Origin: Diphasiastrum complanatum
Lineage: Eukaryota > Streptophyta > Lycopodiopsida > Lycopodiales > Lycopodiaceae
Length of the DNA: 64,000 nucleotides
Assembly (NCBI GenBank): GCA_029204225.1
Contig: CM055097.1
Span: forward strand, 54,978,367-55,042,366
Direction of reading: 5' to 3'
In this document: piece by piece, positions 44,635 to 55,462 of the stretch
Layout: every line of letters starts with the position of its first letter
How positions within the stretch are numbered: the stretch's first letter is position 1
Notes under the pieces: generated by a model
Told to the model about the DNA's origin: nothing
Seen by the model: only the letters and a program-made list of their open reading frames with translations
Database searches by the model: none
Program-made: the position numbers and the translations under genes

Positions 44635-46254
44635 ATGGCTTCAATCAACAACATGCAGAACAAGATCTGCACTATACTTAATTCTTCTGGATCTAACTTT
44701 CTAGCTTGGAAAGATAAGACATCTTTGATACTCAAGGGCGAAGGACTCTTCCCCTGGGTGGATGGCATAGAAGAAATGCCTACGACAACAGACAAGGAGC
44801 TACGTGAATGGAGGGAGAAAAATGACAAGGCAGTAGCCTTGCTATCATCTTCCATTGAAGATAGCCTTACACTTGACCTAGCTACACTCTCCAAAGCTAA
44901 GGAGATGTGGGATACATTGCTCACAATATTTCAGACGAAATTAAGAAGTCAGATTATGATGCTGGAAGATCAGCTGACGAATCTGCGGTGGGATGGAAAA
45001 GACCTCACCTCTTTTGTGAGAAAGATAAAGGATCTGTCTCTATCACTACACAACTCAGGAGCAGAAAATGCAGTATCAGTTGAGAAGCAGCTCACATATT
45101 TGTTGAGAGCCTTACCCAGATCTTTCCAGATGGCACGAACCCTGCTCGCGAAAGATCCTACCATGAACCTCGAAAAGGCGATTGTCGAGATTCGAGAGGA
45201 AGTCGAGGCCAAAGAGCATCTTGATCACAAAGATGGTTCTTCTGACCAGGCACTCTACGGCAACAAAGAAAAATCAAAGAAACAGTTCAAGCCTAAGAGG
45301 GAGTCTCAAGTGCATCAGACTCATGACGACTTGCCAGACACTCTGTGGCACAGAAGACCCTGCCACATGAACTCAATGGCACTCTACCAAGCAAGTCATC
45401 ATAGAGCAATAACAGGGGTCAACATCTCGAATGCAACCAAGTCGGCCACCTGTGATGCATGTTTGAAAGGCAAGATGTCATGCACACCATTCGTCAAAGA
45501 CTCCTATAGAACGACAAAGATTCTGGAGCTGGTGCACTCTGACATCTGCGATCCATTCAACGTGATCTCAATAGGAGATTCAAAATACTATATAACCTTC
45601 ATTGATGATTATAGCAAGTTTGTCAGAGTGTATTTTATTCAAAATAAATCTGAAGCGCTCGATAAATTCACAGAATATGTAAATTGGGCTGAGAGATGCA
45701 CAGGCAACAATGTGAAGCAAATCAGAACAGATCGAGGTGGTGAATATATCTCGAATCACTTCATTGACTTCTGCAATGATCGTGGCATCATTCATAGAAG
45801 AATTGCAACCTACACACCGCAACACAATGGTGTTGCTGAACGAAAGAACATGACCCTAATGGAAGCAGCCAGATGCATGATGGCCTATTCAAAAGCTCCA
45901 AGGGCACTGTGGGCTGAAGCAGTAGCTACAGCCGCATACATCCAGAACAGGACAAGTAAATCTGGTGTTCCTCACACGACACCACATGAGCTATGGTGGG
46001 GTAGAAAGCCCAACCTGTCTCACATCAGAATATTTGGCTGTGCAGCATATGCACATATTCCTGATAAGCTTCGCAAGAAGCTTGATGAGAAAGCCGAGCA
46101 AGGATTTCTGGTAGGTTATGACAATAATTCATCATACTACAGAATCTACATGCCAGACACGAACACTGTGAAAACAGTGAGGGATGTCAAATTTGACGAG
46201 AGCAGGACAATGGCCAACGAAGACCCTGTTAGCTATGAAATTCTGGAAAGATAG
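44635..46254 (+). CDS. Copia-E Gag-integrase fusion ORF, 539 aa, lacking zinc knuckle and protease
   Basis: Residues 1 to about 215 are copia gag (SGSNFLAWKDKTSLIL, AKEMWDTLLTIFQTK, EKQLTYLLRALP). After a basic KEKSKKQFKPKRES stretch the frame goes straight into the integrase HHCC domain (WHRRPCHMN with H239, then CDACLKGK) and the full catalytic core D303, D366, E402 (D-X35-E), then the C-terminal FGCAAYAHIP and GFLVGYDNNS blocks. There is no CCHC knuckle or DSG protease. The fusion is open for 539 codons with the integrase triad intact, so the deletion is in frame and not much decay followed. RT is missing downstream. A few further codons after the stop (to about 46450) look like the RT linker. 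Confidence 0.88.
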   Translation: MASINNMQNKICTILNSSGSNFLAWKDKTSLILKGEGLFPWVDGIEEMPTTTDKELREWREKNDKAVALLSSSIEDSLTLDLATLSKAKEMWDTLLTIFQTKLRSQIMMLEDQLTNLRWDGKDLTSFVRKIKDLSLSLHNSGAENAVSVEKQLTYLLRALPRSFQMARTLLAKDPTMNLEKAIVEIREEVEAKEHLDHKDGSSDQALYGNKEKSKKQFKPKRESQVHQTHDDLPDTLWHRRPCHMNSMALYQASHHRAITGVNISNATKSATCDACLKGKMSCTPFVKDSYRTTKILELVHSDICDPFNVISIGDSKYYITFIDDYSKFVRVYFIQNKSEALDKFTEYVNWAERCTGNNVKQIRTDRGGEYISNHFIDFCNDRGIIHRRIATYTPQHNGVAERKNMTLMEAARCMMAYSKAPRALWAEAVATAAYIQNRTSKSGVPHTTPHELWWGRKPNLSHIRIFGCAAYAHIPDKLRKKLDEKAEQGFLVGYDNNSSYYRIYMPDTNTVKTVRDVKFDESRTMANEDPVSYEILER

Positions 46255-46450
46255 TACTATGACCTGCCGCCAACATCAGAGGGAGCAAAGGACAAACACG
46301 AAAATGTAGATTTTTTAGTCGTCTCCCATTCGAGCGACGAATCAGACAAAGAAAGATTCGAGAGGCAACCTGCCGCCGTAGTTCCTGTAAACCAAGATGG
46401 TTCCGAACTTCAATGGGATGAAGTTGCAAGATTGACCTTGTGTAACTAGG
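46255..46450 (+). pseudogene. Copia-E integrase-RT linker remnant
   Basis: Continues in the integrase frame after TAG 46252-46254 with an acidic, Ser-rich linker (SSDESDKERFE), then ends at TAG near 46447. No RT motif follows. Confidence 0.5.
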
Positions 46451-47200
46451 AGATAGGAATACTAAGTACTTTATTCGATGAATTTTTCTTTTGCACATCA
46501 TGCAAACAAACCATCAGTTTGAATTTTCTTGGTCAGTTGTGTATTCAGACAAAATAGTATTAGCAATGGAATACAGGGGTATTTTATTTATGTCTTTTGA
46601 GACAAACATATTTTTGTTAGTTGGTTGAAATGTGGATGCTCCACATGATGAGCAACATTTCATATCAGTGACTATTTTATTACATAAGGCAATCTATTGA
46701 GATTCCAATGTAGTTATTTCAAACCATGTGTTTGAATAGGGTCGAAATTCATTTTTGCATTTTATTTGGGTTTGACGTCTAGCAAGGGCTCGTCTATTTC
46801 TTCTATTCATTTTAAATTCAACTATATATTTATTAGTTGAATTTTGAATATGACATTGAAATGATGAGGATCACCTCTTGATTTTTGAGATATTATTTTT
46901 TGTTCTAATATTATATTAATTGTAGAAAATTCTGCAAAAGCAACAAATAGATATTTTTAACATATGTGTAAAATTTATTCAATTGAAGGACATTAATAAA
47001 ACCAAAGATTGAGAAAAGGATAAGTTTATTGTTAGAAAATAAAACATTGATAGATTAATGTATTATAAGTAGCCTACAAGTGGAGATGTATTCCAAATCC
47101 GAAAATTAGAAAAATGTATATATATTACAACTTGAACTCTTAATGATCAAAGTTTTTAGAGGTAATGCAGCGTTCAAATGTCACGTTTGGAGTCAAATGT
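46451..47200. other. No recognisable feature; AT-rich
   Basis: About 750 bp without ORFs or identified repeat ends. It may be retroelement 3' sequence. Confidence 0.35.
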
Positions 47201-47218
47201 CACGTTGGAGTCAAAGGT

Positions 47219-47345
47219 TTCAGGAAAGTTCAGATTATGACATCAAATTTCGAAAGTATTTTCTTCAAAGGGATATACATGTTTTAGGAAAGTTCAAATA
47301 ATGACATCAAATTTTGAAGGTATTTTCTTCAAAGGAATATACGTG
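47219..47345. repeat. Tandem duplication, two units of about 64 bp
   Basis: AGGAAAGTTCARATWATGACATC to TCTTCAAAGGRATATACRTG occurs twice in a row. Just upstream CAAATGTCACGTTTGGAGT is also doubled. Confidence 0.85.
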
Positions 47346-48122
47346 AGGGTTGAACTCTTAAAAACAATAATAGTTTTTCTAAAATGTGGGTGGAAAGAGC
47401 AAGAGACATTAGCTGCTTGGAGGTTGTTGGAATGATCCACGATTCGAGTTTCCACCTCTTGATTGGTGTCTTCCACGACCAAATCTACCACCACGTCCCT
47501 TGACTGCAAGAGCTTGATCAAATCCCCTGTTACGATGACTCAAGTTCTCTTGATGTTGTTCTTCCTACAAAAGCAATCCACCTATCTCTTCATAGGTTGG
47601 AAGATTTTCTCGTGTGGCTATACTTGTCACAAAAATCTGATGTGACTCACTCAAACTATTCAATGTCAACTACACGATCTCACGATCCTATACTCGCTCT
47701 CCAACTGCTGCTAATTGGTCATGAATCTCTTTGATCTTCAGTAGGTGATCAGCAACAGTTGCACCATCATGCACCCGCAATGTGTGCAGCTTCGTCTTCA
47801 AGAATAGCACTCGAGATGTGTTTGTGGTCTCAAACAATGCCTTCAACGTATCCCATGCTTCTTTTGGTCCTTCTGAATCGGAAATGTAGGGAATAATTGC
47901 ATCTCTAACTGATAAGTTGATGACATTCTGTGCTTTTAGTTTTCTCCTGTCAAATGCCCGTTGATCTTCTTCAATCAATGGCCTTGTCTCTTCACCTGTC
48001 ACGATCTCCCATAGCTCCTTTTCCATCAAAATGCTCTTCAGTTTGAATTTCCAAACTGCATAGTTGCCGGCTCCTTCCAATTTGCTTGACTCATTGAGGA
48101 CACTCTCGCTTAGAGTTGCCAT
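47346..48122 (-). pseudogene. Copia-D gag, copy 1
   Basis: The ATG at 48122 (minus) begins MATLSESVLNESSKLEGAG, then YAVWKFKLKSILMEKELW, a UBN2-type gag. It is open for 144 codons to TAG at 47688, then continues in the same frame past further TAGs (near 47671 and 47575) with LNSLSESHQIF, ATRENLPTYEEI and a Gly/Arg-rich FGRGRHQSRGG tail. The two TAGs nearest the duplication edge read CAG in the second copy, so they arose as C-to-T changes here. Confidence 0.9.
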
Positions 48123-48235
48123 TACTGGATAGACAAGTCCGGATCACAAAAATGGCTCAGTCTGAACACACAACTTAGTCTCCAAATTTTATCACGCCAC
48201 AGAATTGTATAATATATAAATATTTTTTTTCGGTT

Positions 48236-48482
48236 ATACACCTGATATCGGAATGGAGCGCCGAAGTACGACTGCTCAGGATCCTCTTTAACTAGTGCGC
48301 GTGGATCCGATATTGGAGCATGCAATATCAGACTGGAGCACAGATGTACAACTGCTAAGAATTCTCTTTAGCTCGTGCGCTTGGATCCGATATAGGTACA
48401 GACATGCGATATCGGATTGGAGCGCAGATGTACGGCTGCTCGGGTTTCTCTTCAGCTAGCGCGCTTGGATCCGATATTGGTA
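48236..48482 (-). repeat. Leader array of three 82-bp units with self-complementary ends, copy 1
   Basis: Units start at about 48243, 48325 and 48405 with GATATCGGA or a variant plus TGGAGCGC, and end GCGC.TGGATCCGATAT. The start and end of each unit are inverted (GATATCGGA versus TCCGATAT, GAGCGC versus GCGC), so each unit could fold as a long hairpin. The array lies between the primer site and gag, and is preserved at 59392-59638. Confidence 0.82.
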
Positions 48483-49011
48483 CGAATAAAAAAAAGAGAA
48501 TATAAGAACTTTCAGAAGGAATATTCTAGATTCCCTACTTCGGCGCGGCGGCTACGCCGCCTCCTCTTTGCTTGGATTTCGAAATGAGTGATCGTTCAAA
48601 CAGACAAATATCAATAATGTGGAAGGTATGAAGCCTCAAAGCTCTAAATGGTAGTACTGGACACTGTCTGGTGTGATTTGCAGTACCCCAAACAAACAAA
48701 TGAGAGATTTCTTGGCACAACTCTCTGACAAATGACACTTTTCACAAAGATTAAAAAAATATTGTAAAACTTTTCCCACTCAACAGATTTTCAATCTGTC
48801 TGATGCTGCCCTGGCCTTTTCAATGCCTTCGAGACTGTGTCTTCATTCCCCACTAATAGCTGTGAGCTCCAAAACTTGCAAAATACATCAAGAAGGATTT
48901 CTTCCAGCTGTTTTTGTCTCTCCAAGCTTTCACCTCCTGTGAAGGACTTTCTCACTTCGTTGCAGAGCCTGTGACAAGCTTATCCACTAATCAGGCACGC
49001 AGGACTATCGT

Positions 49012-49023
49012 AGCTCTGATACC
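49012..49023 (-). other. Copia-D primer-binding site, copy 1
   Basis: The minus strand reads TGGTATCAGAGC next to the LTR end. Confidence 0.92.
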
Positions 49024-49289
49024 ATGTCAACAATCAGAAATGCAACATCAAGCATTCACCATAAGCAATCACCAAGTAAAGAGCCGGAAGACGAACATGC
49101 AATATCACTCTATCACACCAACTTCATACTGAATATAAAATGCACATATAAACCCTGAACCCTAGTAGAGAGAGAAAGCCTATGAATAGACTAATAGACT
49201 AGCCTACGGCTAACTACAGCTGGTAACAGCTGTCAATATTAATGTACATCGTAAACAATCACAATGAAGTTTATCATTGATTTCTAACA
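49024..49289 (-). repeat. Copia-D LTR, 266 bp, copy 1
   Basis: On the minus strand it starts TGTTAGAAATCAATG and ends GATTGTTGACA directly at the primer site. This is short for a plant copia LTR. Confidence 0.85.
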
Positions 49290-51029
49290 TCGAAGGGAGG
49301 CATTGAACACTGGAAACCATATACCAGTGATGTTTCTTCAAAGAGACACTAGATACACTCCTTCAGATAAAGGAAAAACCAAAGTAGAGGAAGAGAGACC
49401 TCCCATCAATCTGATTGATATTGAACCACTTGCAAAAGAAGAAGTGCTAGTAGTGACCCGTAGTGGGCAAGGGAAGGAAATACTAGACAAAACCGGAAAA
49501 ACCCAAATACAGTCACAAAAAATTTCTTTCAAGGAACCCTCGAAAGAGTTAGAAACATCACCATCTAAAACACCTGAGAAAATTCCCCTGGAGAAAATAT
49601 AAACTGAACAACAAGAAGAGCATGCGGATCATAAGCTCACAGATGAGAAACAGGTACATGAATCGATAGGGAGAAGAGCTTCAAGAATCCCACTCATCAA
49701 AAAAATTGCCAAAACTAGACCATTATCTAGATCCATGAAGAACAGAACTAGAATGCACCATATCAAAAAGGAAATAGATCTAGAGAAGAGTATGGGCAAC
49801 CAAGACTTGCAAGAAGCGTTAAACAACCTAAGTGTAGAAGTAAACTTATGGCAACTCCTTAGGTTATCCCCATTAGTAAGGAGAAAAGCGAAGCACATGA
49901 TGAAACCATCTACATTACGGACATTAGAACTGCCTATTATTGGACATATAAGTGTAAGTACCTTAGATCGAGCTTGTCTGAAAGTGGATGTGACCATTGA
50001 CGGGTGGATTGGTCATTGCAGGAGTGATAGTAGATGTTGGATCTGCAGTCAACATCCTTAGTTCAGAACTGGCCGATCGCTTAGGGTTTGAACTCGAACC
50101 TATCACTTTAATAGCATTCAAGTTAGCCAATAACTTTGTTATAAGACCTAATGAAAAACTGAAACATACTCCTATTACCATAGCAGGAAAGACTACCTAC
50201 ATCGATTTCTATGTTATGAAGATGCATCCCGGTAGTAGGGGATATTCTATCCTATTAGGATGTCCCTAGCTTCGACGTCTAAGTAACTGTATAGTCGATA
50301 TTCCAGCTGGAGTTAGTAGTTTTCGGAAGGGGAAAAGAATGCGTAGTGGTTGATGGATACCCAAAGGTACCTCAATCTGAGAGAGCACAAATTGCATCAA
50401 CGGAATGGGAAGAACTCACCGATAGTGATACTAGCTCTGAAACATCAACAAATGAAGATATAGAATTGGCAGATGTACTAGACTTAGAATGGAATACCCC
50501 AGAGCTCAGAAGACAAGAAAACCTATGAGGACTTGGGCAAGAAATATCAGCACATATTTGCTTGGAATTATTCGAATTTGAAAGGAATACCTCCAGATTG
50601 GTGAAGCATACTATACCCACCTGATGCTAAACCCATTAGGCAAAAACAATGGAGATTGGCATTTCACATGAAAGAAGGAATACTGAAGGAATTAGAATGA
50701 TTGAAAGAAGCTGGGTTGATCTTTCCTGTAGACAATACTGAATGGTGTTCATCGATAGTCCCACGACCAAACAAGAACTCCACTGAAATTCAAGTCTGTG
50801 TTGACTATAAGCAACTGAACAACCACACGAGAAAAGATTATTATCCGCTATCTTTTATAGACCAAACTAGAAGAATTGGCAGGGAGAGAAATCTATTCCT
50901 TCATGGATTGTTTTGCTGGCTATAACCAAATAGCCATTGCTGAGGAAGATAAACTTAAAACCACTTGCACCACCACCTTTGGAGTCTTCGCCTATCATGT
51001 TATGCCTTTCGGTCTATCAAATGCTCGAG
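49290..51029 (+). pseudogene. Gypsy-2 gag end, protease and RT N-terminal part, copy 1
   Basis: An acidic and Lys-rich gag/linker (49303-49602 and 49735-50061), then an aspartic protease in another frame (49997-50269) reading VIVDVGSAVNILSSELADRLG, with D-V-G where D-S/T-G is usual, and ending SILLGCP. RT pieces follow: IQVCVDYKQLNNHTRKDYYPL near 50790, FMDCFAGYNQIAIAEEDK near 50895, FGVFAYHVMPFGLSNA near 50980. RT is interrupted in the N-A-P-A-T-F region by the Gypsy-X LTR at 51030 and resumes at 62721. Multiple stops and shifts are present. Confidence 0.85.
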
Positions 51030-51556
51030 TATCATGTACTTTTAGTACATCCATGCTTATCAATGCATCAGAATATCCATTGTAAGCTTTGTAGGCCCAA
51101 AAGGAGCTATTAGCCTTAAGAACAAGGCGGTTCCCTCTTTAGGCCCTTCCAAAGTAATAAATAAGGATAATAGGCCACTAAAGGCCCAATGTAGACTAAA
51201 TAATGCTTAACAAGGGTTAACTATCTTACAAGATAGTTATGTTAAGTTAAGTAAGAGCATTGTCTATAACTAGGCAAGAGACATCAATTTGTGGATCTTT
51301 TGGCTCATTTGCAAGTGAGAGCTTCTAGCTTCCTTGTGAATGTGAGCCATAGGGATTTCCATTGCTAGGTCCTATCTACATGAATCCATGCTCATTTACA
51401 TTAATTGTACTCTTTCTTTCATTGCTAATGTGATTCCATTGAGATCTCATTGTTTCTAGCTTTCTATGGATATGCTATCTTGAATGCTTTGTACTTTTCT
51501 TGCTCTTAGCTTTACTTTCATTGTAATTGCTATTTGCTTTGATTTGGAACATGGCA
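51030..51556 (+). repeat. Gypsy-X 5' LTR, 527 bp
   Basis: Begins TATCATGT (TGTCATGT in the other copy) and ends ACATGGCA (ACATGACA in the other copy), so the ancestral termini form an 8-bp inverted repeat. The Met-tRNA primer site starts 5 bp after the end. An internal AACTATCTTAC...AAGATAGTT hairpin occurs near 51220. The left flank TCGAG is one base from TCCAG after the other LTR. Confidence 0.85.
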
Positions 51557-51561
51557 TTTCT

Positions 51562-51573
51562 TGGTATCAGAGC
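51562..51573 (+). other. Gypsy-X primer-binding site
   Basis: TGGTATCAGAGC, the initiator-Met type, 5 bp after the LTR. Confidence 0.9.
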
Positions 51574-52394
51574 AAAGATCCATGATTCATGATGATTCTA
51601 TGAGAACTCCATTAGATTTGATGAGTTTATTGTTTTTGTAGCTTTCTTTTTGCTAATTTCTAACTTTGAATTTTTTAGTTCTGTTCAGACGAATTTTTAG
51701 CATTTAATTTTGTTTTTTATTATTAATTTGATTTAATACATTTGTAGAGCTTTGTTTTAGCTTTAATTTTCACAGATTTTCAAGGCATTTGGATAAGAGA
51801 TGCAAACATTATTGCACTTTTCCCCAAAGGCTGTCAAAATAGGTGACTAGAATTTTGCTTTCACTTGATTTGAATTTTTCAGATTTGATCTGAGCTTTTA
51901 TTGCAAGTTTCTTTCCATAGTATTTTAGAGCATTGTTATAGCTTGATCGTTATAGCTTTGATCTGATCCATATGGCAGGTCATTTGGATTAGTATCCAAA
52001 AAGTTATGACAGATCTTGATTTGTTAGTTTTTCTTTCTTCAAAGTTTCCAGCCCTGTTTTGTGATTAATTCGACCTACCAAATCACCTGAAATCATCAAT
52101 TTGATATAATAGGCTGATAGAGCTTGTTGTTAGCTTTTCAGAGGTATTGAGTTTGTTTGATTTGGATCAGTATTGAGGAAAGTATGATCAAATCAGTGGA
52201 GATGGGTAGAATTGCCAGAATTTTGAAAAAAATTTGTGGATTCTTCCAAGTGAGAGAGAAGCACTTCAACACTTCAACTCTGAAGTTTTGATTCCCTTGT
52301 AAATTTTTTTCAAATTTTTCATTTTGAAGTCAAATTAAAAAAAAATCCTAAACCTACCCATGACCTACACGACCTAACCTAACCCTAATTCATA

Positions 52395-52425
<31 letters not shown>

Positions 52426-52790
52426 CACATAGGCTGAGATCGCGATCCAGTTCTCTTTGTTCCGTTGAATGATTGTTGAGTGGAGCATAGTTGCTCCGAT
52501 ACAGACGCTATCATGGAAACAACAAAAGTTACAAGAACTGTTGTACACATATCCAATTGAATCGTTTTCATTCTCTTGCTCGATCCTACATTTCTCTGAC
52601 AAATGATAGGAGAGCAACATTTCTGCCATCACTGATCTGATCTGCTCCTTCGTTTCTCTCATCCACTTTACTGGTACATTCTCTCGTAAACTGAAGCAGG
52701 TAAGGGAATGCAAAGTCAACAATGTTGTTCATTCAGGCTAGTTCTAGGGCGACGTCAGCACGGATCAAATCGTAACAAGTAAACAAACAG

Positions 52791-52857
52791 GTATTTCGAT
52801 CCAGAGCGCAACACGTATTCCGATCCAGAGCGCACTAGCTATTTCGATCCACAGCTA
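52791..52857. repeat. Three units of a 26-bp repeat (TATTTCGATCCAGAGCGC)
   Basis: TATTTCGATCCAGAGCGCAA, TATTCCGATCCAGAGCGCAC and TATTTCGATCCACAGC follow each other at about 26-bp steps. Confidence 0.85.
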
Positions 52858-53159
52858 AGAAAATTGAATTCAGCGGTTGTCGTGACGACCAACAACAAAA
52901 AAAAAACTTCTACATCAGATAGTTGACATAACAATATCGCAGATCTGATATACTACAAGTTCTCTGGTGGGAGTCAAAATCAAGACACGAGTAGCAAGAA
53001 TTCAAGGGCATCGAGGCATTGCTAATCAATTCCTTGAGGAAAATCTTCTTGTTGTTGTAAAATGTGTTGATCATCAAACTATTTCTCTACAGGCTCCACT
53101 CCGTGATGCAGCACTAACAGTAGCTATCCTCTGTCGAGACCTCACGTGTTTCTTCTTCG

Positions 53160-53575
53160 GTTGAGAGTTCACGCGTCCTCCGGTCAAGATTTTATCCAAT
53201 TCTTCTCCTCCGGTCGAGTCTCTTCTCTCTCTACCCCTCCCTGCCTTCGGTTACGTTCACTCTCTCTCTACTCGCAATGTCGGCTACCGTCTCTCTCTAC
53301 AAGTGCTTCGGTTGAGTTTTTCTCTCTCTACGAGTGCTTCGGTTGAGTTTTTCTCTCTGTACACCTCTTCTGCTCTCTCTCTCTCTACCCTGTTCGGTTA
53401 CCTCCTCGCGATTTCGGCTACCTCTTTTCTCTCTCTACCCCTCTTCGGTTATCTGCTCTCTCTCCTTCGGTTACCTGCTCTCTCTCTCTACCCCTGTTCG
53501 GTTACCTCCTCGCGACTTCGGCTACTTTTCTCTCTCTACCCCTCTTCGGTTACCTCTTTTCTCTCTCTACAAATT
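53160..53575. repeat. Minisatellite of CTTCGGTTACCT...CTCTCTCTAC units
   Basis: At least ten irregular units of about 25-45 bp combine CTTCGGTTACCT, CGGTTGAGTTTTTC or CGGCTACCT with TCTCTCTCTACC. The + strand is pyrimidine-rich. ORFs over it encode Ser/Leu-rich peptide only. Confidence 0.85.
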
Positions 53576-53948
53576 CCCTGCCTGAGAAAAAAATTTCGTT
53601 TTCTCAAAAAAAAAAATTACGGTTCCCACAATCCGTCACAAGCACCCAAATGCACCATACAGACAGCCGTTAAAAACATTTACCGTAAAACTTCTTAATT
53701 TCCTACAGTTCCTGCAATTTTTCCTGAGCACCAAAACAATTCATGGATCTCAAAGTTTATACAATCCAGTTTGTAAAATTTTATAACCCCATTTTCTAAG
53801 TTGAATGCTCGATTTTTCTTTCTCATTCTTTGAGCGCCCATAACTTCCTTGTTTGAACTTGGATTCCAGTGCAGTAAAAACGAAAAGTGTTCAAAACAAT
53901 AAGACAAATTCACCGAGACTATTCAAATTACTGCTGTAACACTTCAGA

Positions 53949-55397
53949 ATGGGCAGTAAAGGAAAACAGACAGTGGATAAAAATAACCCACCTCAAGACA
54001 ATTTGCCTATTGATGAAACGATGGAAGAACTACAGGTTCCAACCCAATCAGATAACATATTAAATAAGATGCAAGCCACACAAGATCTGATAGTGGCAAT
54101 GTTACAAGAAATGAGACAAGATCGGCAGAAAATAAAACAAAATCGACATGATGATGAGATGAAATGGACAAAATTGTTTGATAGCCTAGCTGGTAGGAAA
54201 GACAAACTAGTGGGAGCTGATTAGAGATCTAATGAGCCATCTACATCGTTTCGACTACCATCTCCATTACAAAATGTAACATCTTCACAAGATGTACGAA
54301 GAATTGACATGGACAGGGGAAAACAAATATTACAGACTAATATTGAATACCCAATCAGACTTGGAACTGATAGGGGCATGTCTGAACAACGAGTGCAACA
54401 CTCCACGAGACTTCATGAACAAAAATCACTTCGATACTCGGGAGTACAAGGATAAGATAACCATTCCAAAATTCAATGGTGGCTTTAAGACCCTTGACAT
54501 CGAGGAGTGGTTGGATAAGTTAGATCGTTACTTTACTCTGTTCAATAGAGATGACCGAGATAAAATCACTTTCGCTACGATCCACTTCAAAGAAGCAACT
54601 TATGAATGGTGGAAGCGGAGGGAGAATAGGTTATCAACAGAGGAATGTAATGCACGAACTAATTGGTCGTCATTAAGAATGCTTGTATTGAGACCTGCAT
54701 AAGACCATTCCAAGATGACGACAACTTTAAAAGATGGACAAGGATACGTCAGAAGAGTTCAATACAAGAGTATAATTTTGATTTTTGGAGTCTAACTCTT
54801 AAACTACCCACAGTGTCTGATGCAGATCACTTATAAAGGTATATACAAGGACTGCAGCCAAATATTGGAGCTGATGTAGCATCACGTTTCTGTACTGATC
54901 TTGATCAAGCTATGCGGGTGGCTCTTAAAATTGAGCCTAAATATACTGGTAGCTGGTCGACTAAATCAGGAGCACCCAGATATGAAGTTAACGGACGAGA
55001 AGCTGAGCGGAATTCTGATATTCGTCGACATGATAAGGACAGGAACACAATCCTCCAGTACTCAATAGTTAAAGAAGCTGATAGGAGGAATAGTGGTAAG
55101 AAACAAGTGAGCAACATGGAGGCCAAGCTAGAGGTGAAGATTGTTAGATCAAAGGCAGAGATAGATCGACTGCGGCAACAAGATTTATGTTTCACTTGTA
55201 AGCAAAAATGGAAACCAGGGCATAAGTGTGACAAAGCTAAGTTTGCCGAAATTTCCTTGATTGTTGAAGATGACGAAGATGATACTAGCACTTTTTCAGA
55301 GAATGTCATTGACACTCAGTCACCGCAAAATGATGAAGGAAAGGAAGACACCTCATCTGATGAGGAATCACCAAACCATCAATCGGACCATGGATAG
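53949..55397 (+). pseudogene. Gypsy-X gag with zinc knuckle
   Basis: The ATG at 53949 opens MGSKGKQTVDKNNPPQD with a helical, charged region, and the frame ends at TAG 54222-54224. The gag core is in another frame from 54292 (KITIPKFNGG, EEWLDKLDRYFTLF, EATYEWWKRRE). After further breaks, 54912-55397 is open and ends with the knuckle CFTCKQKWKPGHKC (C-X2-C-X7-H-X-C), the spacing common in plant chromovirus gags, plus an acidic tail. At least two frameshifts separate the parts. Confidence 0.88.
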
Positions 55398-55462
55398 CAA
55401 GAAAGATCCATTAGGAGGGATCAGGAAGTTTCAATGGATCCCATTCTAACAAAACTTTTTGT

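Larger units (their letters stand above)
47346..49289 (-). mobile_element. Copia-D copy 1: 5' portion of a minus-strand copia element
   Basis: On the minus strand: short LTR (49289-49024), primer site, leader with an 82-bp hairpin-like array, and gag. Pol and the second LTR are absent. From about 47667 rightward everything is duplicated at 58823-60444. Confidence 0.9.
47667..51556. repeat. Segmental duplication, copy 1 (3.9 kb)
   Basis: Collinear with 58823-62720 at an offset of 11,155-11,164 bp, with differences of a few percent at most. It contains Copia-D gag to LTR, the Gypsy-2 5' part and the Gypsy-X LTR. The left limit falls inside Copia-D gag, whose coding sequence continues past the limit only in this copy. 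The right limit is the Gypsy-X LTR end. Confidence 0.93.
51574..53948 (+). other. Gypsy-X leader, about 2.4 kb, with two tandem repeats
   Basis: A long non-coding region between primer site and gag. It contains a short CT array near 52398-52426 and the repeats listed separately. Part of it could be later insertions. Confidence 0.6.
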
